Below, piece by piece: positions 8,966 through 17,890 of a stretch of 64,000 nucleotides of DNA; the stretch's first letter is position 1, and every line of letters begins with the position of its first letter. The notes below the pieces were generated by a model. It did no database searches and was not told where the DNA came from. It saw only the letters and a list, made by a program, of their open reading frames with translations. This DNA comes from Erysipelotrichaceae bacterium (lineage in GTDB: Bacteria; Bacillota_I; Bacilli_A; Erysipelotrichales; Erysipelotrichaceae). Location of the stretch: the NCBI GenBank assembly GCA_013334325.1, contig JAAXXT010000004.1, positions 36,435-100,434 on the forward strand, read 5' to 3'. The position numbers were made by a program, and so were the translations under genes.

Positions 8966-9104
8966 CTAATTGTTTAATCGAGAGAACCATAAATATCTCT
9001 ATAAATCATAAACAAACCTTGATAAATCTAAGTCTATAGAATACTATATTAATAGTTATTTGTGAAATAAAAAATAATTCAGATTGAATTTAGAAGGAGC
9101 TCAT

Positions 9105-9893
9105 TTGAGAAGAGTATTATATAAAAAAGGCTTTACTTTACTAGAATTAATCATCGTCATAGCTATTATGGCTGTTTTAGCTACGATTCTTATTCCAACA
9201 GTTACTGGGTATATTGAGAAAGCCAATACAGCCACTGATATCGCCAATCTTAGATCATTAAATAGTGTTAGCCAACTCTATCGTTTTGAATCAAATCCCA
9301 TCCAAGAGGATCTGTTTACTGGTCTAACGACTGATTCTGATCGTATGAATGCTTTGATTACACATAATTATTTATCAGAAGCAGTGGTTCCTAAACAAAA
9401 AAATGTATATTTTACTTGGAAAACGGATACTCAACAATGGATGATGGCGAATTCTAAAGTACCAAGCGATTTAAATGGAGTCACCATGGGAACAGGTGGT
9501 CATAAAGGTTACATCAAGGGATCATATTCAGGATCTACGCTTGATCTTGTTATGCCGCTTACCTTAAACAATGTTAATATAACTCATGTTTATCAAGATG
9601 TCTTTAATGGTAAAGGATTAACCTCACTTTATTTTGATCCAGCATGTGTTATTACAGAGATTCATGCGCGTGCTTTCAATAACAATAATCTCACCGAAGT
9701 GACCATTCCTAACACTGTCACAAAACTAGATTACGCCGCCTTTAATAACAATCCTATCACAAAAATTACAATAGGACCTAATGTGACCTTTGAGACCAAT
9801 GTCTTTAGAAACAACAATGCCTTTAGAGATACTTATCTCGCTCAAGGTGCAGGAACTTACCTATTTATTGGTGGATCTTGGGTCAAACAATAA
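9105..9893 (+). CDS. Prepilin-like protein with BspA-type leucine-rich tail
   Basis: Exported protein of about 263 aa. TTG at 9105 is taken as start: AGAAGGAG (9092-9099) lies 5 bases before it, while the earlier in-frame TTG at 9084 would include that ribosome site. The N-terminus is a class III signal: KKG then FTLLELIIVIAIMAVLATIL, with cleavage expected after Gly and Glu at position 5 of the mature chain. After a pilin-like helix and linker, residues about 165-235 resemble LRR_5/BspA repeats (LTSLYFDPACVITEIHARAF, LTEVTIPNTVTKLDYAAF). No prepilin peptidase or assembly ATPase is encoded nearby. Either a minor pilin carrying an adhesive domain or a pseudopilin-anchored surface protein. Confidence 0.8.
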   Translation: MRRVLYKKGFTLLELIIVIAIMAVLATILIPTVTGYIEKANTATDIANLRSLNSVSQLYRFESNPIQEDLFTGLTTDSDRMNALITHNYLSEAVVPKQKNVYFTWKTDTQQWMMANSKVPSDLNGVTMGTGGHKGYIKGSYSGSTLDLVMPLTLNNVNITHVYQDVFNGKGLTSLYFDPACVITEIHARAFNNNNLTEVTIPNTVTKLDYAAFNNNPITKITIGPNVTFETNVFRNNNAFRDTYLAQGAGTYLFIGGSWVKQ

Positions 9894-9901
9894 ACTTCAT
9901 T

Positions 9902-9934
9902 AAAAAAGCAGAGATCTAAATGATCTCTGTTTTT
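9902..9934. terminator. Bidirectional terminator
   Basis: CAGAGATC and GATCTCTG around TAAAT, with A-run before and T-run after, between the convergent prepilin and thioesterase genes. Confidence 0.85.
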
Positions 9935-10356
9935 AATATATATTGATTCAATAGGTTTCGTGTTTCTTGAGATAAAGGTTTAGATCTTTTTGTAGTATTG
10001 TCTACATGAACGATGATGGTTTCTGCGGTTGCGACAAGTTGATTGTTTTGATAAAGACCTTGAACGAAATTGATCGAACTATTTCCTAGTTTAGAAACGG
10101 CTGAACCGATCTCAACGGTTCCTGGCCATTTGATTTCAGATAGTAAACTGAGATTGATATTTACGATGACGAAAGAGGAGTCCTTGTCATATAAAGGTTT
10201 CTCAGGATTATAAAGCAATTCTACTCTTCCTGTTTCTAAGAAAACCGAGAAAACAGCATTGTTGATATGGCCTTGTCGATCTGTATCGCTATATCTAACT
10301 TTATCGAAAGTTCTAATGGGATAATCCTCAAATCTTAAGCTTTTTAGTTGACTCAT
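9916..10356 (-). CDS. Hotdog-fold acyl-CoA thioesterase (YbgC/4HBT type)
   Basis: A 146-aa single hotdog domain. The family motif is clear: RYSDTDRQGHINNAVFSVFL, where the Asp in YSDTD is the usual catalytic residue of 4HBT thioesterases. Such enzymes hydrolyse acyl-CoA thioesters in the cytoplasm, and the acyl chain cannot be told from sequence alone. GAGGT precedes the ATG at 10356. The gene stands alone, convergent with the prepilin gene. Alternative: a FatA-like or uncharacterised thioesterase of the same fold. Confidence 0.85.
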   Translation of the reverse strand: MSQLKSLRFEDYPIRTFDKVRYSDTDRQGHINNAVFSVFLETGRVELLYNPEKPLYDKDSSFVIVNINLSLLSEIKWPGTVEIGSAVSKLGNSSINFVQGLYQNNQLVATAETIIVHVDNTTKRSKPLSQETRNLLNQYILKTEII

Positions 10357-10495
10357 TTAAGTACCTCGTTCAATATAATCATAATCTATCAAAAAAGAGA
10401 TATCTGTTCAAGTAGAAGATTCTAGAATAACCATATTTATCTTAAGAGGGTTTCTTAACTCCTAATAGTATAGCAATTATCTCACTGAGCTCTTC

Positions 10496-10565
10496 TTGAT
10501 TAATTGAGTGAAATCAGTTAAGATTTTTATGGACGTTAAGCAGAGTCCCTGACTTTGCTTTTTTT
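10496..10565 (+). promoter_or_regulatory. tex promoter followed at once by a terminator-like hairpin
   Basis: TTGATT (10496-10501), 17 bases, TAAGAT (10519-10524) predict a start near 10531. Seven bases later AAGCAGAGT and ACTTTGCTT (10538-10560) can form a hairpin followed by a T-run, all inside the tex leader. It may be an attenuator of tex or the end of an upstream short transcript. The region 10357-10495 holds nothing else I recognise. Confidence 0.5.
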
Positions 10566-10581
10566 ATCTCAAAGAGGAAAC

Positions 10582-12723
10582 ATGGAAAAACTAATAGCCC
10601 CTATTGCGAAAACCTTAAGTATCAGTTTCGCTCAAGTTAAGAATACTTTAGATCTTTTAGCGGAAGGAAATACGATTCCTTTTATTGCGCGTTATCGCAA
10701 AGAAATAACGAAAGATCTCGATGAAGAACAAATCAGATACATCGATGAACAATACCAATACCAAAAGAACCTCGCCAAACGAAAAGAAGACGTGAAACGT
10801 TTGATTGAAACCCAAGGGAAGTTAACTCCTGAACTTATCGCTCAGATCGATGCTTGTGAGACCTTATCTTTGGTTGAAGATATTTATCGTCCATATCAAC
10901 AGAAACGTAAAACAAGGGCTACTGATGCGATCGCCAATGGCTTAAAACCTTTAGCGGAATGGATCTTGTCTTGTCCTAAAACTGGAGACATCCAAGCAGA
11001 AGCGACGAAGTATCTTACTGAAAAAGTAAAGACAATAGAAGAAGCCCTTCAAGGCGCAAAAGACATCATCGCAGAAGGTGTCTCTGATGAGGCAGCTCTA
11101 CGTAAACTCATTCGTGATCATATGATGTCTGAAGCTAAGATCATCGTTAAACTAATGAAGAATGCGGTCGATGAGATGAAGACCTATCGTGTTTATTATG
11201 CCTATAGTGAACGGTGTTCTAGTTTAGCACCTCATAGAATCATGGCTATAAATCGTGGTGAACGTGAGAAGATCTTAGATGTCAGTATGGAATATAATCG
11301 TGAACGTTTCGCAACCTATCAATTTAATAGACTAACGAAGAATCAAACTTCCATCGTCAATACTTTGATCGATGAAGCCGTTCGTGATGGGCTCAAGCGC
11401 TTGGTTTATCCTTCTATTGAACGAGAAATAAGAGCGATGCTTACTGAGAAAGCTCAAGAGAAATCGATCGATGTTTTCTCATCCAATCTAGAACGTTTAT
11501 TGTCTCAAGTACCTATGAAAGGATCCATCATCTTAGGTTTGGATCCTGCTTATAGAACAGGTTGTAAATTAGCCGTCATTGATGGGACAGGTAAGTTATG
11601 CCACATCGATGTGATCTATCCTCATCAACCAGTCAATAAAAAGGAAGAAGCTTTAAAGAAAACCATAGAACTTATCGAGAAATATAAGGTCAATTTGATT
11701 GCGATCGGGAATGGGACAGCGAGTAGAGAATCAGAAGCTTTTATCGCTGAGATCTTAAGAAACAATCCTAAGATCGAAGCTCGATATGTGATCGTTTCAG
11801 AAGCAGGAGCTTCAGTGTATAGTGCAGGTGATCTCGCACGTGAAGAATTCCCTGATCTCCACGTTGAACAAAGATCAGCTGTATCGATCGCAAGACGTCT
11901 ATTAGATCCTTTGTCAGAACTCATCAAGATAGATCCTAAGAGTATTGGAGTAGGTCAGTATCAACACGATCTAGCCCCAGCTCGTCTTCAAGAAAGATTA
12001 GATTTCGCAGTAGTAAAAACAGTCAATAGAGTTGGAGCTGATGTGAATACAGCCAGTGAAGAACTCTTAAGACACATCGCTGGATTAAACAAAACAGTTG
12101 CGAAATCTTTGGTTGCTTATCGTAATGAGAATGGTTTATTTAACTCTAGAGCTCAACTCAATAAAGTAAAAGGTATGGGTGCCAAAGCTTATCAACAAGC
12201 TGCAGGTTTCTTACGTATTCCTTTAGCGAAAGATGAATTGGATCGTACAGCCATACATCCTGAATCTTATGACTTAGCCCATAAGATCATGAAGGAATGT
12301 GGCATTAGTTCACTTCTTGATGAACATCGTTCATTGGCTTTAGCGAGTGCCAACGCAAGCGATTTAGCGATGAAGCTAAACTCAGATATCTATACAGTAA
12401 AAGACATCCTAGGGATACTCGCTGTGCCTTTTAGAGACTATAGAGATCGTTTCGATGCGCCTTTATTACACAGCGATATCGTAAAGATCGAAGATCTAAA
12501 AGTAGGCATCTCTTTAGAAGGTACTGTAAGAAACGTAACTGATTTCGGAGCTTTCGTCGATATCGGATTAAAGAATGATGGCTTGGTCCATATCTCCAAA
12601 CTCAGTAAGGATCGTATCTCTTCCCCTTATGAGAAGGTTGCGGTAGGAGATATCGTCACCGTAACTGTTCTGGAAGTTGATTTAGAGCGTCATAAAGTAT
12701 CGCTCAGTATGATTGAACAATAA
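10582..12723 (+). CDS. tex: Tex family RNA-binding transcription accessory protein
   Basis: Cytoplasmic nucleic-acid-binding protein of 713 aa, normal for the family. The N-terminal helical region (TIPFIARYRKE) is followed by a YqgF-like RNase H fold (about 320-450; ILGLDPAYRTGCKLAVIDG), helix-hairpin-helix segments (NTASEELLRHIAGLN, FNSRAQLNKVKGMGAKAY), and a C-terminal S1 domain (about 640-710; GTVRNVTDFGAFVDIG). The ATG at 10582 after AAAGAGG is preferred to a TTG at 10555, which would add a hydrophobic stub overlapping the leader hairpin. Known members affect transcription and translation quality control; no pathway is set by its neighbours. Confidence 0.95.
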   Translation: MEKLIAPIAKTLSISFAQVKNTLDLLAEGNTIPFIARYRKEITKDLDEEQIRYIDEQYQYQKNLAKRKEDVKRLIETQGKLTPELIAQIDACETLSLVEDIYRPYQQKRKTRATDAIANGLKPLAEWILSCPKTGDIQAEATKYLTEKVKTIEEALQGAKDIIAEGVSDEAALRKLIRDHMMSEAKIIVKLMKNAVDEMKTYRVYYAYSERCSSLAPHRIMAINRGEREKILDVSMEYNRERFATYQFNRLTKNQTSIVNTLIDEAVRDGLKRLVYPSIEREIRAMLTEKAQEKSIDVFSSNLERLLSQVPMKGSIILGLDPAYRTGCKLAVIDGTGKLCHIDVIYPHQPVNKKEEALKKTIELIEKYKVNLIAIGNGTASRESEAFIAEILRNNPKIEARYVIVSEAGASVYSAGDLAREEFPDLHVEQRSAVSIARRLLDPLSELIKIDPKSIGVGQYQHDLAPARLQERLDFAVVKTVNRVGADVNTASEELLRHIAGLNKTVAKSLVAYRNENGLFNSRAQLNKVKGMGAKAYQQAAGFLRIPLAKDELDRTAIHPESYDLAHKIMKECGISSLLDEHRSLALASANASDLAMKLNSDIYTVKDILGILAVPFRDYRDRFDAPLLHSDIVKIEDLKVGISLEGTVRNVTDFGAFVDIGLKNDGLVHISKLSKDRISSPYEKVAVGDIVTVTVLEVDLERHKVSLSMIEQ

Positions 12724-12728
12724 CCCCT

Positions 12729-12758
12729 AAGTCATTCATTTTGAATGACTTTTATTTA
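12729..12758 (+). terminator. Rho-independent terminator
   Basis: AGTCATTC and GAATGACT around ATTTT with a T-rich tail, directly after tex. Confidence 0.85.
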
Positions 12759-12779
12759 AATTCTTAAGAAAGGAAACAT

Positions 12780-14189
12780 ATGACATCCAATCAAAATAAG
12801 ATTCCCTATCGATCAGAAGTCATCGTCATAGGTTCTGGATTCGCAGGACTTACAGCGGCTATAGAATGCAGAATGAAAGGTGGCCAAGTCATCGTTTTAG
12901 AGAAGATGAAAGCCATCGGTGGTAACTCCATCATCAGTGATGGGGGAATCGCTGCGCCTAATACTCCTGAACAAGAACTATTAGGAATCCATGATTCTGC
13001 GGAGTTGATGTTTGAAGATATGATGAAGTCTGCGGAAGGCTTAAGTGATCCTAAGATTACGAGAACCATTTGCGAGAAGGCGAGTGATACTTATCAATGG
13101 TCAAAAGACATCGTAGGAATAAACTATATGCCTAGGGTCGATATTTTTGGAGGTCATCAAGTACCTCGTTGTTACACCCCAGATCCTTTCTCTGGTTCAA
13201 CCATCATTCTTAAGATGAGAGAAAAGTGTGAAGCACTAGGTATTAAGATTCTTTGTGGTGTATCCGTTTTATCATTTATCCAAGATGAAAACAAAAGTGT
13301 TATTGGATTAAATGTGGATAGTAACTATAGCCTAGATCCTGATCATAAAAAAGAACTCCAACAGATATATGCCTCAAAAGGTGTCATCGTTGCGTCAGGT
13401 GGTTACGCAGCTGATGTGGCTTTTAGAAGACAAGCTCATTCTGATATCAATGATGAGATTCAAACAACGAATAAACGCTTTACCAGTGCTGAAGTCCTAC
13501 AAGCGTGTATGGACATCAACGCTCAGACAGCTAATTTAGATTTGATCCAATGGATGCCTTGGACTACGAATGATGAGATAGGATATGGACGAGGTGGTTT
13601 ATTTGGAGATTATATTGTATCTTCCTATGGGATCTTAATTGATTCTAAAACAGGACAACGCTTCATCAATGAACAAGCCAATCGAAAAGAATTGGCGGAA
13701 AAGATACTTCATGTAAAAGATGTAGTAGGGATCGCAGACGAAAGAAGTGTTCTTGCTTCTGGATGGGATCTAAAGAGTGCTCTTCAAAAAGGCATCATCA
13801 AGAAACATGAGTCAATTAGTGACTTGGCAGATATGTATACAATACCTAAGGATCATTTAAGAGAAACTCTGGATCACTATAATCAAACGATCATCTCAAA
13901 GAAAGATGAACAGTTTAATAAACATATTGAAGACTGGATGTCTTCTTTGAGTGCGCCTTTTTATTCGATGAGAATTAATCCTAAGACACATTACTCGTTA
14001 GGGGGTGTAGTGACCAATGTGGATACACAGGTCCTTGATCATCAAGGTCAAATCCTACAAGGACTATATGCGGTTGGGGAAGTAACTGGATTGACCCATG
14101 GGGCCAATCGTTTGGGTAGTTGTTCAGTCACAGAGTGCCTTGTGATGGGAAGAATCGCAGGCAAAAAAGTGATAGAAGGTGTTAATTAA
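12780..14189 (+). CDS. FAD-dependent fumarate-reductase-like flavoprotein
   Basis: A 469-aa soluble flavoprotein. The dinucleotide-binding motif VIGSGFAGLTAAIE is at residues 15-30, followed by GGNSIISDGGI. The C-terminal signature GANRLGSCSVTECLVMGRIAG matches the fumarate reductase/succinate dehydrogenase flavoprotein and 3-ketosteroid dehydrogenase superfamily. No signal peptide, no FMN-binding domain and no heme motif are present, unlike extracellular urocanate or acrylate reductases. It likely reduces an unsaturated acid or related compound in the cytoplasm, taking electrons from an unknown donor. AAAGGAAAC precedes the ATG. It stands between tex and a PHP gene and seems to be its own unit. 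Confidence 0.82.
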   Translation: MTSNQNKIPYRSEVIVIGSGFAGLTAAIECRMKGGQVIVLEKMKAIGGNSIISDGGIAAPNTPEQELLGIHDSAELMFEDMMKSAEGLSDPKITRTICEKASDTYQWSKDIVGINYMPRVDIFGGHQVPRCYTPDPFSGSTIILKMREKCEALGIKILCGVSVLSFIQDENKSVIGLNVDSNYSLDPDHKKELQQIYASKGVIVASGGYAADVAFRRQAHSDINDEIQTTNKRFTSAEVLQACMDINAQTANLDLIQWMPWTTNDEIGYGRGGLFGDYIVSSYGILIDSKTGQRFINEQANRKELAEKILHVKDVVGIADERSVLASGWDLKSALQKGIIKKHESISDLADMYTIPKDHLRETLDHYNQTIISKKDEQFNKHIEDWMSSLSAPFYSMRINPKTHYSLGGVVTNVDTQVLDHQGQILQGLYAVGEVTGLTHGANRLGSCSVTECLVMGRIAGKKVIEGVN

Positions 14190-14362
14190 ATACTTAATAT
14201 TGAAAGCAGGTGGATTTGATCTACTCATCTTATCTCAATAAATCTCTTAACGTAAGCCATCACCTTGATGGTTTTAATTATAATCCCAGTTTGAGAAAAG
14301 TGTTGAAGTGTTATATGATAAAGAGGCTTAAGACCATCATCAAAAATAAAGGAAATACAATC

Positions 14363-15271
14363 ATGCGACTCAATAAAATAGATCTACATTTGCATTCAAG
14401 TGTCAGTAATGATGCGCAGTTTTCTCCCAATCAGGTTATGAAAATGTGCGCCGAAAGTGGATTAGAGATCATCGCGATCGCGGATCATAATTCAATAGGA
14501 GCTTTTCATATCGCTCAACAAGCCATCAGTGATCAAAAATTAGATCTTAAGTTGATTCCTGCGATCGAACTAGATTGTACACACAAAGGTGTTAATCTTC
14601 ATATCCTAGGTTATGGGATAGATCCTGATGAACCATGGTTTTCAAAATACAGTCAAACCATCGATGAGGAAGACCGCAATTTATCTGATCTAAGAGCGAA
14701 TAAGATTCGAGAGCTAGGAATATTCTTAGAAGATGATGAACTCAATAAACATAGAATCAATGGTATCTTAACTGGAGAAATGATAGGAGAAGTCGCGTTA
14801 GAGGATAAACGTAACGATGACAATGTCTTTCTAAAAGCTTATCGTAGTGGCGGAAGCAGATCTGATAATCCTTTCGTAAACTTTTATTGGGATTTTATGG
14901 CCCAAGGCAAGATCGCTTATGTGGAAGTAAATTTTATAAGCGCCGAGGAAGCGATCCAAAGAATCAAGGCTGCTGGGGGATTTGCGGTGTTCGCTCATCC
15001 TGGAAACAACATTGGGATGGATGAAGAGCTTCTAAAAGACATCCTAGATTTAGGACTCGAAGGTATTGAAGTTTATAGTTCTTATCATGATGTGATAAAG
15101 ACTCAATTCTATCGAGAAAAAGCGTTGTCTAGAAATTTACTTATGACCTTGGGTAGTGATTTCCATGGGAAATCAAAACCTTCCATAAAACTTGGAAACT
15201 TCAATTGTGTCGATGAGAAAGAACTCACCAAAGCTTTCTTGAATCGAAAAGAAATCCAAACGTATCTCTAA
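14363..15271 (+). CDS. PHP-domain phosphoesterase
   Basis: Metal-dependent phosphoesterase of 302 aa. The PHP metal ligands are seen at DLHLHSS (about residues 6-12), IADHN (about 40), the Glu in AIELDCTH, VFAHPGNN and LGSDFHG. The arrangement fits the YciV/RNase AM (TrpH-like) group, which acts on nucleoside 3',5'-bisphosphates or short RNAs. I start at ATG 14363 because AAAGGA lies 10 bases before it and the protein begins just ahead of the first metal motif. An in-frame GTG at 14210 would add 51 residues without family character; the stretch 14190-14362 otherwise holds nothing I recognise. Confidence 0.85.
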   Translation: MRLNKIDLHLHSSVSNDAQFSPNQVMKMCAESGLEIIAIADHNSIGAFHIAQQAISDQKLDLKLIPAIELDCTHKGVNLHILGYGIDPDEPWFSKYSQTIDEEDRNLSDLRANKIRELGIFLEDDELNKHRINGILTGEMIGEVALEDKRNDDNVFLKAYRSGGSRSDNPFVNFYWDFMAQGKIAYVEVNFISAEEAIQRIKAAGGFAVFAHPGNNIGMDEELLKDILDLGLEGIEVYSSYHDVIKTQFYREKALSRNLLMTLGSDFHGKSKPSIKLGNFNCVDEKELTKAFLNRKEIQTYL

Positions 15272-15295
15272 TTTTTCTTTATTAAAATCAAATAA

Positions 15296-15326
15296 AATGG
15301 ATGCCTATGAAGGCATCCATTGTTTT
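15296..15326 (+). terminator. Rho-independent terminator
   Basis: AATGGATGCCT, ATGA, AGGCATCCATT followed by GTTTT, after the PHP gene and before the convergent nucleotidyltransferase. Confidence 0.85.
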
Positions 15327-15387
15327 AAATCTAGATAAAGACTTGTGTGTAATATTAAGCTACTATCTTATGCACTGCTTCAATTGA

Positions 15388-16302
15388 CTATTTATTTTCC
15401 CAAAGATCAAAAGGATACATATTTTGATTTTTGAATTCTAAGAAACGAGATACCACATAAGGTTTATCTTCGAGATAGGTAACTCCAAACCATTCACTTT
15501 CAGAAGCTAATACTTTAATCGTGAAAGTGTTTGATTTAATGGTTTCTCCTATCATCGTTGGGATGACGTGTTCACATTTAAGCGGATTATTTAAAAGTTC
15601 CCTTTGAAGAAATGAAGTCAGTTGTTTTTCAGCAAGATCGAAGATCTTTGGGGTAAATCCCCAGAAATTCATAGACACGAAAGCATCTTGATTTAGAGCT
15701 TTCCATCCATTTTCGTCCGATCCGCTCGATATCACCCCATCGACTTTTTTAATTTTTGCGTATTCATTCACATCGATAAGGATCTCATCTGAGACATCAC
15801 AAACACCTCTACTTACAGTGCCAGAATCAGAAAGGGTCTTGCTTAGGCGATATCCAACCATACTATAAAGATCATCTTTGACTTCATGGTTCAAGAAATC
15901 AAACATTTTCTTAAAGGCATCTTTTCCATAATAATCATCAGCATTACAGATCATAAAAGGTTCTTTAACTTGATGACGACAGATCCATAAGGCATGGGTC
16001 GTTCCCCAAGGTTTTTCTCTTCCCTCAGGAGCACTAAAACCTTGAGGCAATTCTTTCATATCTTGAAAAATGAACTCAACATCGACAAAGCGACGAACCT
16101 GATCAACCAAAGCTTTCTTAAAAGCTTCCTCATGTTCCTTACGAATAATCAAATACACTTTTTTAAATCCTGCTTGTATCGCATCATAGATTGAAAAGTC
16201 AATGATCGACTCACCATTATTGCCTACTGTATCGATTTGTTTCAATCCGCCATAACGACTTCCCATACCCGCTGCTAAGATGACTAAACTTGGATTTTTC
16301 AT
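15388..16302 (-). CDS. Sugar-phosphate nucleotidyltransferase-like protein
   Basis: A 304-aa member of the NTP-transferase (GT-A fold) superfamily. The N-terminal motif LVILAAGMGSRYGGLKQ is the classic nucleotide-binding loop with its Lys, and ICNADDYYGKDAF is the metal-binding Asp region. Such enzymes join a sugar 1-phosphate to an NTP. The sugar is not settled, but the next gene upstream is galK and the galactose transport operon follows. The window has no galT, so a pyrophosphorylase acting on galactose 1-phosphate is one possibility. AAAGAGG precedes the ATG. Confidence 0.8.
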   Translation of the reverse strand: MKNPSLVILAAGMGSRYGGLKQIDTVGNNGESIIDFSIYDAIQAGFKKVYLIIRKEHEEAFKKALVDQVRRFVDVEFIFQDMKELPQGFSAPEGREKPWGTTHALWICRHQVKEPFMICNADDYYGKDAFKKMFDFLNHEVKDDLYSMVGYRLSKTLSDSGTVSRGVCDVSDEILIDVNEYAKIKKVDGVISSGSDENGWKALNQDAFVSMNFWGFTPKIFDLAEKQLTSFLQRELLNNPLKCEHVIPTMIGETIKSNTFTIKVLASESEWFGVTYLEDKPYVVSRFLEFKNQNMYPFDLWENK

Positions 16303-16432
16303 AGAATACCTCTTTGTTTCTTTTGTATAGAGATGTATATTGACAAACGATAATCTTAAGAATTGTTTATCGAATAAGACATAGACATATAAGATGATTT
16401 CAAATGTACTTATAAATAAGTAAGAACTAACT

Positions 16433-17704
16433 CTAGAAAACTTGTATTTCTCCAGCTTCTCTTAGTCTGATCTGAATGAAACTACCTTCTCCAAATACAC
16501 TGTTGTATTTGGATTTTAATGTGGGTGTTAGTGCTTTAGGAACAAAGAGTAAGATAGTTCCTGCGAATCCTCCACCGTGTACCCTGAAGGCTCCTTTTCC
16601 ACCTAATGCTTCTTCAGCCATCATTAAAGCTAAAGCGAGACCTTGTTTAGAGGAATGCTTATTCCAGACATTTTGAAGATGAATATGAGAGGATCTTCCA
16701 GAAGCTAAAATCAGATTTAGAAAGGCATCAATATTTGATGTATTAAGTGCTTCCATTAGATCCAATACTCTTTTGTTTTCTTGGAAGAAATGATGACCTC
16801 TTAGAATGATGCGAGTATCGAAAAGATCATTCAATCTTGGTAGTTGAGCATAAAAATCATCTGGGTTTACTCTAGATAAAGTGCTTTGATTAAAAGCCCC
16901 AGATAAAAGTTTACAGTCTTCAAATATCTCAGCATAATCACTAGACAGATCAGCGTGAGATCCTCCGCTTTGAACCAAGCAGATGTCATAGGGATCAAAG
17001 AGATTGTGACTGTCGATCTTATTTACTACTGGATTATTTTTATCGAAAAAATCAATGGCGCAAAACCCTCCATGAGCGATGACCATTTGATCCATAAGTC
17101 CACAAGGTTTATTGAAATAATTGTTTTCTGTTTTCTGAGAAATAATCGCATAATCACTTGCGCTCAATGTGCCCGATCCGTAATAGCTGTCTAAAATCTT
17201 GACCAGTAGAACTTCAATAGAAGCTGATGAGGATAAGCCTGAACCTGAAAAGACCGTGCTTTCTATGTAGGCATCGAAACCTCCTACTTTACCAGTTGCC
17301 TCTTTGAAATAATGTGCTATCCCTCTAATCAATCCCATAGTAGTATAGTATTCATTCTCATCAATACTAAGATCAAATAAATCGATAGGTTCAATCTCAT
17401 AATCTTTAGATCTCACTCTGATGACGTTCTCATTGTTTCTTGAGGCGAAAGCGACACTATCCAGATCAACTGTCATGGCTAAAACACGGCCTAATTGATG
17501 ATCGGTGTGATTACCACCTACTTCTATTCGACCAGATGCACTGAATACATCTAGGGAGTCATGATTAAAAAGCGTCTCAAAATGAGTTGCCATCGATGAA
17601 TATCGATTTTTTTGAAAAGAGACTTGTTCACTGCCATATAACTCAGTGAGTTGTTTAGTAGAGGCATTACTTTGGATATAAGAGAGAAATTCTTTAGTTT
17701 TCAT
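16433..17704 (-). CDS. galK: Galactokinase
   Basis: GHMP-family kinase of 423 aa, slightly longer than usual, that phosphorylates galactose at C1. The galactokinase signature appears as GRIEVGGNHTDHQLG (about residues 58-72), where most family members have GEHTDY. The ATP-binding motif VFSGSGLSSSASIE (about 155) and the C-terminal FRVHGGGFAGTILLF complete the three GHMP motifs. A probable operator overlaps its promoter (17744-17761). It is transcribed towards the nucleotidyltransferase and away from the two-component system and mgl operon. The galactose substrate is supported by the signature and by mglBAC and galE nearby. Confidence 0.9.
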   Translation of the reverse strand: MKTKEFLSYIQSNASTKQLTELYGSEQVSFQKNRYSSMATHFETLFNHDSLDVFSASGRIEVGGNHTDHQLGRVLAMTVDLDSVAFASRNNENVIRVRSKDYEIEPIDLFDLSIDENEYYTTMGLIRGIAHYFKEATGKVGGFDAYIESTVFSGSGLSSSASIEVLLVKILDSYYGSGTLSASDYAIISQKTENNYFNKPCGLMDQMVIAHGGFCAIDFFDKNNPVVNKIDSHNLFDPYDICLVQSGGSHADLSSDYAEIFEDCKLLSGAFNQSTLSRVNPDDFYAQLPRLNDLFDTRIILRGHHFFQENKRVLDLMEALNTSNIDAFLNLILASGRSSHIHLQNVWNKHSSKQGLALALMMAEEALGGKGAFRVHGGGFAGTILLFVPKALTPTLKSKYNSVFGEGSFIQIRLREAGEIQVF

Positions 17705-17743
17705 GGGTTACCCTTACCTTATGGTGATTGAAATCAGTATACC

Positions 17744-17761
17744 ATTGAGAGCGCTATCAAT
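17744..17761 (-). promoter_or_regulatory. LacI/CcpA-type operator in galK promoter
   Basis: ATTGAGAGCGCTATCAAT is an 18-bp palindrome with one mismatched pair and the central CG typical of LacI/GalR/CcpA operators. On the galK strand, TTATTG, 16 bases and TATACT can be a promoter, and the palindrome fills the spacer between them. Confidence 0.6.
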
Positions 17762-17890
17762 AATTTACGAAAAGTGAGACAAATGATATAAAATCTTGGG
17801 ATGGTCCTTGTCCTTACTATCTAATCAGAGTCATTCATATTATAATGAGAATGATATAGCTAACCTTAGTGTTAGAAAACGGTGAATCAA

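Noticed and set aside
12806..13069. Open frame on the minus strand inside the flavoprotein gene
   Set aside because: No ribosome site and no recognisable protein character; it mirrors the codon pattern of the clear FAD protein on the other strand. Many similar antisense frames were dismissed for the same reason.
14210..14362. N-terminal extension of the PHP protein from GTG 14210
   Set aside because: The added 51 residues have no family character, and a better-placed ATG with a ribosome site starts just before the first metal motif.
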